Below are positions 4,892 through 11,324 of a DNA stretch of 14,801 nt, piece after piece. This stretch comes from Acidimicrobiaceae bacterium (GTDB lineage: Bacteria > Actinomycetota > Acidimicrobiia > Acidimicrobiales > Bog-793), in the NCBI GenBank assembly GCA_025463965.1, contig JAODBN010000082.1:1-14801 (forward strand), written 5' to 3'. The notes under the pieces were generated by a model. It was not told where the DNA came from. It did no database searches and worked only from the letters and a program-made list of their open reading frames with translations. The position numbers and the translations under genes are program-made. Each line of letters opens with the position of its first letter. Within the stretch, counting starts at the first letter, position 1.

Positions 4892-7588
4892 GTGCGCAGG
4901 TGGGGGCCTTGGCGGTCGACGAGCCGGCCCCGCCGGCGTCCCGCGTCGCCCGTGCGCACTCGCGATGGCCGGCGACCGCTCGTGCTGGCCCTCCTCCCGC
5001 TAGCCGTCGTCGCACACGGCGCTCCGCTGCTTGCGGGGCGCGTCCTGTCCAGCGCCAGGGGCTCCGCCACGCACCTGCAGCGCGCAACACGCCCGCAGCT
5101 CGGCCTTGAGCGGCCGCTCAAGGCCGGTCATGCACGCCCGCCGGAGCACCGCCACCGCGGTGGCCCCCGAGGCGGCGCCCGCTGTCCGTGGGTCGAGGCC
5201 TCGTTACGCGGGCAGAGCACCCCGGAGCTGCTCGCCGCCGAGGTGGTGGGACGGATGACGCTCGCCCAAGAGGCGGAATTCGTCGTGCTCGCGGCGAGGA
5301 ACGGCTATGAGAACCTCAACGTCGGGATCCCGGCGCTTTGCATCCCCCCGCTCAGCCTCTCGGACGGGCCGAACGGCGTGTCCTTCCACGTCCACGGTGT
5401 GACCCAGCTCCCGTCCTCGATCGGGGTCGCCGCCAGCTTCGACCCCGCCGTCGCCTTCGCGACGGGCCAGGTGGGTGGGGCAGAGGCGCGCACCAAGGGC
5501 ATCGACGTCCTGCAGGGACCCGAGCTGAACCTCGCCCGGGTCCCGGTCAGCGGCAGGATCTTCGAGGGTTACGGCGAGGACCCGACCCTCGCCGCGCTGA
5601 TGGGCGTCGCCAACGTCGAAGGCATCCAGTCCGAAGGCGTCATGGCCGACGCCAAGCATCTCAGTGCCTACAACCAGGAAACCGACCGGGTGCGCCTCGA
5701 CCAGGTCGTCTCCGACCGGGCGCTCGTCGAGCTGTACGACGTGCCGTTCGAGGCGGCGGTGGAGCAGGGCCACGTGGCGTCAGTCATGTGCTCCTACGGC
5801 GAGCTGAACGGTGTCAACGACTGTTCGGACCCGCTCATCTACCAGACCCTCTCCTCCTGGGGCTTCGACGGCTTCGTCCGGTCTGACCTGAACTCGGTCC
5901 CTCGAGCCGGCTTGGCCTTCCGGGCCGGCCTCGATCTCATCAAGCCGTCTAGCGCCGCGGAGATCGTCGGGCTGGTCCAGAACCGGACGATTAGCCGGGA
6001 GCGCCTCGACGACGCGGTCGGCACGGTCCTCGCCGAGATGTTCCGCTTCGGCATGATCGCCCATCCCCGGCGCCTCGAGCTCGCCCGCAACGCGACCTCG
6101 CCAGCGCACGCTCGTGTGGCGCGCTGGGCCGCGGAGCGCTCGATGGTGCTCTTGAAGGACGCCGGCGGCATCCTTCCGCTGACCCGGACCGCTTCTTCGA
6201 TCGCGGTGATCGGCTCATCGGCCTCGGACCTCCCGCGTTCGGCGGGCTACGGGAGCGCCTTCGTCAACCCGCCCTACGTGGTCACGCCACTGTCCTCGAT
6301 CCGGCGGTACGTCTCGCCTAGGACGAAGGTCACCTACTCGGTGGGCGGCCCAGGGGGGCTTCGACTCGAGCCGGTGCCGGCGCGAGAGCTCGTGAGCGGC
6401 GTCCCACTGCCGCGAGAGTCGCGACCGGTCATGCCGGCCGAGCCTGGCTCGGGGGACCTGCGCGTTGACCTCGCCCCGCACGTGAGCGCTCAAGCAGCAA
6501 CGGCGCAGTCGCCCGGGCGCGGGGAGGGCTGGTCGAGCTGGAGCGCCGTGCTCAAGGTGCCGAGGAGCGGGACCTACGAATTCTCCCTTGAGCAGAACGG
6601 CGACACCTGGTTCTCCGTCGACGGGCGCCCGGTGATGTCGATGCCCGGACTGCACGGGCGATCCATCTGGGCGACGACGGTTCGCCTGCGTGCCCACCAG
6701 CGCTACTCGCTGTCGGTGAAGTGGTACGCCGTCACCGGTGAGTCGATCCCCGAGATGGGCCTCGCGAACGTCACCCCGCAGATCGACGCCGCAGTGGCCA
6801 CAGCGCGCGCAGCGCGCGTCGCGGTGGTCTTCGTGAGCGACTGGAACAGCGAGGGAGCCGACCGCCCGAACCTCGAGCTTCCGGGCGACGCCAACGCGCT
6901 CGTCCAGGCCGTCGCGGCGGCAAACCCCCGGACGGTCGTCGTCCTGAACACCGGGGGCGCGGTCACGATGCCCTGGATCGACAGCGTCCGTGGCGTGCTC
7001 GAGGCCTGGTACCCAGGCCAGGAGGACGGCGCGGCGACCGCGGCCGTCCTCTTCGGCGACGTCGATCCCTCCGGACGGCTGCCCCTGACGTTTCCCGCGG
7101 CGAGCGGTCCGGCTCCGATCAGCGCCTCGGGGGAGTTCCCCGGTGTCGATTCGAAGGTCATGTACCGCGAGGGGCTGGACATCGGTTATCGCTGGTACCA
7201 GGCGCACCAGGTCGCCCCGCTGTTCCCCTTCGGGTTCGGGCTCAGCTATACCTCTTTCCGCCTGTCGGGCGCGTCGTTGCACACGAGCGGTGGGCGGGTC
7301 GCGGTCAGCGTGCGGGTGACCAATACGGGCCAGGTCGCGGGCACCGAGGTCGTCCAGGTCTACCTGGGCTTTCCTCCGGGATCGGGCGAGCCGCCCCAGC
7401 AGCTGCGCGCTTTTGGGAGGGTCACGCTGGACCCCTCCGCCACAAAGCGGGTGACCCTCTATCTGGACCAGGGCGCCTTTGAGGCCGACATCGGCGGCAC
7501 CCTGCAGACGGTCCCGGGGACCTACGAGGTCGGTGTGGGAACCTCCTCGGCGTCGCTCCCCTTCGAGCTCCCGACCAGCGCGCCGTAG
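4892..7588 (+). CDS. exported GH3 glycoside hydrolase with PA14-like insert
   Basis: An 898-residue family 3 glycoside hydrolase, probably a beta-glucosidase or related exo-glycosidase. Domains in order: a basic leader and hydrophobic stretch at about 28-50 (RRPLVLALLPLAVVAHGAPLL, signal peptide or anchor); a low-complexity linker to about 105; the GH3 TIM barrel at 115-395, with LSDGPNG at 156-162, KH at 255-256 and nucleophile Asp332 in GFVRSDLNS; the C-terminal alpha/beta domain, with candidate acid/base Glu654 in WNSEGADRPNLELPG; a PA14-like insert at about 490-625; and a fibronectin-III-like end from about 795 (VSVRVTNTGQVAGTEVVQVYL). Leu replaces the Trp that usually follows the nucleophile Asp. 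GTG at 4892 is chosen because GGAGGA is 6 nt upstream and it directly precedes the leader. The frame stays open far upstream, opposite the DyP gene, but that is not protein-like. The next gene follows after 77 nt. Confidence 0.93.
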   Translation: MRRWGPWRSTSRPRRRPASPVRTRDGRRPLVLALLPLAVVAHGAPLLAGRVLSSARGSATHLQRATRPQLGLERPLKAGHARPPEHRHRGGPRGGARCPWVEASLRGQSTPELLAAEVVGRMTLAQEAEFVVLAARNGYENLNVGIPALCIPPLSLSDGPNGVSFHVHGVTQLPSSIGVAASFDPAVAFATGQVGGAEARTKGIDVLQGPELNLARVPVSGRIFEGYGEDPTLAALMGVANVEGIQSEGVMADAKHLSAYNQETDRVRLDQVVSDRALVELYDVPFEAAVEQGHVASVMCSYGELNGVNDCSDPLIYQTLSSWGFDGFVRSDLNSVPRAGLAFRAGLDLIKPSSAAEIVGLVQNRTISRERLDDAVGTVLAEMFRFGMIAHPRRLELARNATSPAHARVARWAAERSMVLLKDAGGILPLTRTASSIAVIGSSASDLPRSAGYGSAFVNPPYVVTPLSSIRRYVSPRTKVTYSVGGPGGLRLEPVPARELVSGVPLPRESRPVMPAEPGSGDLRVDLAPHVSAQAATAQSPGRGEGWSSWSAVLKVPRSGTYEFSLEQNGDTWFSVDGRPVMSMPGLHGRSIWATTVRLRAHQRYSLSVKWYAVTGESIPEMGLANVTPQIDAAVATARAARVAVVFVSDWNSEGADRPNLELPGDANALVQAVAAANPRTVVVLNTGGAVTMPWIDSVRGVLEAWYPGQEDGAATAAVLFGDVDPSGRLPLTFPAASGPAPISASGEFPGVDSKVMYREGLDIGYRWYQAHQVAPLFPFGFGLSYTSFRLSGASLHTSGGRVAVSVRVTNTGQVAGTEVVQVYLGFPPGSGEPPQQLRAFGRVTLDPSATKRVTLYLDQGAFEADIGGTLQTVPGTYEVGVGTSSASLPFELPTSAP

Positions 7589-7591
7589 CCG

Positions 7592-7617
7592 GCGAGCTGG
7601 GCGTCGGCCCAGCTCGC
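7592..7617 (+). terminator. perfect 11-bp hairpin after the GH3 gene
   Basis: GCGAGCTGGGC (7592-7602) and GCCCAGCTCGC (7607-7617) are exact inverted repeats around a GTCG tetraloop, beginning 4 nt after the GH3 stop codon. The stem is very stable. The next bases are GC-rich with no T-run, so it is either an actinobacterial-style terminator without a tail, or an RNA-processing or stabilising element between GH3 and the lipid synthase gene. Confidence 0.6.
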
Positions 7618-7665
7618 GGCGTCGTGCACCACCTGGCAGCGGCCGGTCGGCCAGGATGGTCGGCC

Positions 7666-9462
7666 GTGCCCTCGGACATTCTCGACCAGGTGGTGACGCG
7701 CCCGCTCGTCCGGTCGCCAGGCGGGGCCTCCCAGCGGGCGGTCAACCCGCCGTGGGTGAACCTGCGCCGCCGGCGCCGGATCCGCCTTGCGGCGGCCACC
7801 GTGCTCGCCACGTGCGGAGCCGCCGACCTGCAGTCGGTGTTCGCACTTCCCCGCCGCGGCCACCTCCGTCTCCTCCTCGATTTCCTGCCGCTGGTGGTTC
7901 CCCAGACCGCAGGCGCAGTCGTAGCGCTCGCCGGGCTCGGTCTGCTCGGACTGAGCTACGGGGTCCGCAGGGGACAGCGCCAGGCGTGGACGATCGCCGT
8001 GGTCCTGCTGCCGGTGACGGCGATCCTTCGCCTGCTGAGGGATCTCGACGCGGTGGGTGCCTTCGTGGCGCTCGCGGCGTTCGCCTTCCTCGCGGCCAAC
8101 CGGCGGTCCTTCAGCGCGCCCGGAGACGCCCTCAGCCGACGAGTCGCAGGCCTGTGGTTGGTGCTAGCCACCTTCGGCGCCACGGTCGGCGGCACCTGCT
8201 CGATCGAGCTCTCCTACGTGCTGCACGACCGCAGGGACGTGCCGGCCTTCGGCCGGGTGCTCAGCGCAGTGGCTGAGCGCCTGGTGGGGGAGACAGCGGT
8301 CCCTCTCCCGAGCCGGGTGGCCGAGTTCGCCACCCCGGCGCTGCTCGCGATCGGCATCGCCGTCGCCGTCGTGGCCGTCGCCCTGCTCACCCGGCCGGCC
8401 GTCGACCGCCGTCGGGGGAACGTCAAGGCCTCCCTCGGACAGGCCCGCGAGATCGTGGCCAGCCATTGCGCCGGTTCGCTCGACTACTTCGCGCTGCGCT
8501 CGGACAAGCGCCACTTCTTCTACGGCGACAGCGTGGTCACCTACGGCCGCTACGGGCGGGTGTGCCTCGTCTCTCCCGACCCCATCGGCCCGGTGCATGA
8601 GCGCGAGGCCTGCTGGCACGCTTTCTTGGCCTTTGCGGATGAGCACGCTTGGGTCGTGTCCGTGCTCGGCGCGCGCAAGGACTGGCTCGCCGTCTACCGC
8701 TCGGCGAGGATGCGCACCCTCTACGTCGGCGACGAGGCGGTCATCGACGTTGCCTCCTTCGAGCTGTCCGGCGGCAGGCGCAAGTCGCTCCGCCAGGCGG
8801 TCAACCGGGTGGGCCGCCACGGTTACTCGGTGTCATTCCACGATCCCTGCGAGGTGGACCCGAAGCTCGCTCGGGCGCTGCACGAGATCCGGGGATCGGC
8901 CAGGACCGGAAAGCGAGAGCGGGGCTTCTCCATGACGCTCGGGCGGCTCTTCGACCGGGAGGACACCGGCCTCCTCTTGGCGGTGGCGCACGCCCCGGAC
9001 GGGCGTCCAGTCGCGTTCTGCCAGTTCGTCCCGGGCGCTTCGGGGGGAACGGCGGACGCCGGGGGTATGTCGCTCGACCTCATGCGGGGCGAGCGGGGAG
9101 AGCACCCGAACGGGCTGGTGGACTTCGTCGTCGTGGCCACCATCGAGGAGCTCCGGGCGCGAAAGGTGTCAACCGTCGCCCTCAACTTCGCCACGATGCG
9201 GGCCGTCCTGGCCGACGACGGGGATAAAGGCCCGGTCCGCTGGCTGCAGCGCCAGCTGCTGCGCCGGCTCTCTCGGGTTTTCCAGATCGAGTCCTTGTGG
9301 CGCTTCAATGCGAAGTACGACCCCGAATGGCACCCCCGCTACCTCGCGTACGAGTGCGCCGCGGACCTGCCGGCAGTCGGCCTGGCGATCACCCGGGCCG
9401 AGTCGCTGTGGGAGCTGCCGCGCACCCGCCTCACCGAGCTGGTTGTCGCCGAGCGGGCCTGA
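7666..9462 (+). CDS. membrane protein with MprF/LysX-type phosphatidylglycerol aminoacyltransferase domain
   Basis: A 598-residue protein in two parts. The N-terminal half is a basic stretch (VNLRRRRRIR) then about five or six membrane segments (about 39-61, 68-98, 108-145, 159-185, 220-243). The C-terminal half, from about 255, is the DUF2156 catalytic domain of lysyl-phosphatidylglycerol synthases, with KSLRQAVNR (373-381), GFSMTLGRLFD (420-430), NGLVDFVVVATIEEL (482-496), LNFA (506-509) and the hallmark FNAKYDPEWHPRYL (547-560). Such enzymes move an amino acid from aminoacyl-tRNA to a membrane lipid, lowering its negative charge. Which amino acid is used cannot be read. The start is unsure: GTG 7666 has AGGATGG 7 nt upstream. 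GTG 7624 would lie just 6 nt from a stable hairpin, and GTG 7690 is another option. Unlike LysX it has no lysyl-tRNA synthetase domain. A separate flippase-like gene lies at 11321-13708. Confidence 0.88.
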   Translation: MPSDILDQVVTRPLVRSPGGASQRAVNPPWVNLRRRRRIRLAAATVLATCGAADLQSVFALPRRGHLRLLLDFLPLVVPQTAGAVVALAGLGLLGLSYGVRRGQRQAWTIAVVLLPVTAILRLLRDLDAVGAFVALAAFAFLAANRRSFSAPGDALSRRVAGLWLVLATFGATVGGTCSIELSYVLHDRRDVPAFGRVLSAVAERLVGETAVPLPSRVAEFATPALLAIGIAVAVVAVALLTRPAVDRRRGNVKASLGQAREIVASHCAGSLDYFALRSDKRHFFYGDSVVTYGRYGRVCLVSPDPIGPVHEREACWHAFLAFADEHAWVVSVLGARKDWLAVYRSARMRTLYVGDEAVIDVASFELSGGRRKSLRQAVNRVGRHGYSVSFHDPCEVDPKLARALHEIRGSARTGKRERGFSMTLGRLFDREDTGLLLAVAHAPDGRPVAFCQFVPGASGGTADAGGMSLDLMRGERGEHPNGLVDFVVVATIEELRARKVSTVALNFATMRAVLADDGDKGPVRWLQRQLLRRLSRVFQIESLWRFNAKYDPEWHPRYLAYECAADLPAVGLAITRAESLWELPRTRLTELVVAERA

Positions 9463-9645
9463 TCGCCTGGCGTGGCGAGCCGGGCGCCCCCGATCGCCAA
9501 CGACCTGACGGTCCGCAACGCGATGGTCAAACCCAATGCTGGACGTCCGGCCCTCCTCAAGCTCGCGAATTGCCGAGTAACCGTTCGTTTTTGGGCCTCC
9601 ACGAGATCGTGTCCACCGGCGCTGGCCGACTAATTGTGGCGGCGG
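9463..9645. other. gap between convergent synthase and SDR genes
   Basis: A 183-bp stretch where a rightward and a leftward gene converge, so two transcript ends are expected. It is less GC-rich around 9570-9640, including a TTTTT at about 9588-9592, but I found no strong stem ahead of that run on either strand. No coding sequence is recognisable. Confidence 0.3.
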
Positions 9646-10419
9646 TCATCTACCTCCGGTCACGTCAAGGAGGGTGCCGGTGATGTAGGAGGCCTCGTCG
9701 CTGCAAAGCCAGGCGATGGTGGCAGCCACCTCCTCTGGCCGGCCAGCCCGCTGCAGCGGGATCTGAGCCGCCAGCCGCTCGGCACGGTCAGGTTGGCCGG
9801 CGGAGGCATGGATTTCGGTGTCGATGATGCCCGGGCGTACGGCTACGACTCGGATGCCTTCGCTGGCCACTTCCTTAGCCAGCCCGAACGTCATCGTGTC
9901 GATGGCCCCCTTGGAGGCGGCGTAGTCCACGTACTCTCAAGGGCTTCCCAGGCGGGAGGCGGCAGAGGACACGTTGACGATGACCCCGCCAGCTCCATCG
10001 TGGGCGGTCGACATGCGTCGCACGGCCTCCCCGGCGCAGAGGAACGAGCCCACTACGTTGACGGCGAATATGCGAGTGAGCCGCGCCGCGTCCATTTCCT
10101 CGACCCGGCACGAGCGGGCAACGATCCCAGCGCTGTTGACCAGGGCGGCCAACGCCCCCTGACCGGCCCAGTGGTTGTCGACCGCCTGGAAGAGCGCCCG
10201 GACCGCAGACTCGCTTGCGACGTCAGCGGCCACGACGAGTGTCTCTGCACCGAGGTTGGCGCATTGGGTGGCCACGCTCTGCGCGGCCGCAGCATCGGCC
10301 TTGAAACCCAAGCAAATGTCCCAGCCCGAGCGGGCCAGCGACAGCGCAGTCGCGGCACCAATGCCCCGGCTCCCCCCTGTGACTAGGGCGACGGGCCGTG
10401 AGTTAGAGGGTTGTTGCAC
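9646..10419 (-). pseudogene. SDR-family oxidoreductase interrupted by an in-frame TGA
   Basis: A 258-codon short-chain dehydrogenase frame (YgfF-like) broken at codon 161 by TGA (9939-9937), with the reading frame kept on both sides. Before it are the nucleotide-binding TGGSRGIG (residues 14-21), VNSAG (94-98) and VNVSSAAS (148-155) with the catalytic serine. After it come EYVDYAASK, with Tyr166 and Lys170, and VRPGIIDTEIH. The stop therefore separates catalytic Ser from Tyr/Lys. Relatives usually have Gly here (SPGEYVDYAASK), so one G-to-T change in a GGA codon explains it. A GTG directly after (9930) could allow restart, but neither half alone would be a working SDR. The rest is well preserved, implying a recent mutation, a sequencing error, or read-through. 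The start is a GTG at 10419 without a strong ribosome binding site. It lies 53 nt downstream of the aquaporin gene. Confidence 0.85.
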
Positions 10420-10472
10420 AACCGACAGGATGGCTCATCGAGGCAGCGACTGTCTGAGATCCCCCGCGTCTA

Positions 10473-11324
10473 CTACTGCTTCGACGGAAGCGCAGAGGCG
10501 AACGGGCTGCGGTAGCGACGGTCGTGGTAGAGCTTCGCCGTAAGGGTCTCGAGCGGGATGACGGCCCAGATCAGTGCGGCGATCGCTGCGCCGGTGAGCG
10601 GACCGGCGACGTAGACCCAGTAGTCGTTGAAGCGACCGGTGACGACCGCCGGGCCAAGGCTGCGAGCGGGATTTAGGCTCGTGCCGGTGTACGGAGCGCC
10701 TTGCCAGACGAGCAGGGCCACGACGACGGCCGACGCCAGTGGTGCCCAGTGCACGGTGCGCGTGGACGAGACGAACCCGAAGATCGTGGCGATCAACGCC
10801 GCGGTCATGGCGGCTTCCACGCCGGCGGCCTCGAGGGCGGTGAGCCCGTGTCCGGGCATGGTGAGTCCGAAGCGCACGCTCGCTCCCTTGACGCCCCACA
10901 GCGCGCGCACTTCATAGGCGCCCGCGATCGCGCCGGCGCTCTGGGAGGCGATGTAGCCGAAGAGGTCTTTGGTCGTCAGGTGCCGGCGCAGCCAGAAGGC
11001 GAACGTGACCGCAGGATTGAGGTGGGCCCCGGAGCGACGACCGAGCGGGGAGAGCGCGACGAGGGCGCCGCAGCTGGCGAACAGCGTTCCCGTCAGGAGC
11101 AGGCGAAGCGAGTGGGAGGGGAGGTGGCGGGCAACCACCGAGCCCGACCCGAAGTCGAGCACCACCGCCGACAGCCCGCCGAGAATGAGCAACCCGGTGC
11201 CGAGGAGCTCGCAGGACCAGTCGAGCAGGTGCCAGCGGTCGTCTGCGCCCTGGGAAGCGATCGGCGTGGCAGGACGAGCGCGGGGCGGCGCCTGAAAGGG
11301 TGGCTCCGGCGCCCGGAGGCTCAA
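10473..11324 (-). CDS. aquaporin-family (MIP) channel
   Basis: A 283-residue major intrinsic protein with six predicted membrane segments and both pore motifs: HLNPAVTF (NPA at residues 103-105) and SLNPARSLGP (NPA at 218-220, followed by the usual selectivity-filter Arg221). It would pass water or small neutral solutes such as glycerol across the cytoplasmic membrane. Which one cannot be told. The first 30 residues are a Pro/Ala/Arg-rich cytoplasmic extension. The only start codon before the first membrane helix is a TTG at 11324-11322, overlapping the TGA of the upstream pseudokinase-flippase gene (sequence TTGA). This suggests translational coupling, since I see no good ribosome binding site. 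The interrupted SDR gene follows 53 nt downstream, so the three probably share one transcript. Confidence 0.9.
   Translation of the reverse strand: MSLRAPEPPFQAPPRARPATPIASQGADDRWHLLDWSCELLGTGLLILGGLSAVVLDFGSGSVVARHLPSHSLRLLLTGTLFASCGALVALSPLGRRSGAHLNPAVTFAFWLRRHLTTKDLFGYIASQSAGAIAGAYEVRALWGVKGASVRFGLTMPGHGLTALEAAGVEAAMTAALIATIFGFVSSTRTVHWAPLASAVVVALLVWQGAPYTGTSLNPARSLGPAVVTGRFNDYWVYVAGPLTGAAIAALIWAVIPLETLTAKLYHDRRYRSPFASALPSKQ

Noticed and set aside
4702..5121. 140-codon N-terminal extension of the DyP peroxidase
   Set aside because: Its composition is Arg/Ser/Pro-rich and unlike DyP sequences, and the ATG at 4701 has AGGAGG at ideal spacing.
6806..6832. GCGCGC-rich self-complementary stretch
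   Set aside because: It lies inside the GH3 coding sequence and follows from Ala/Arg codons (TARAARVAV).
9646..9930. The C-terminal SDR half as an independent gene from the GTG at 9930
   Set aside because: It lacks the nucleotide-binding fold and catalytic serine, and continues the same frame as the upstream half, so it is better read as part of one interrupted gene.
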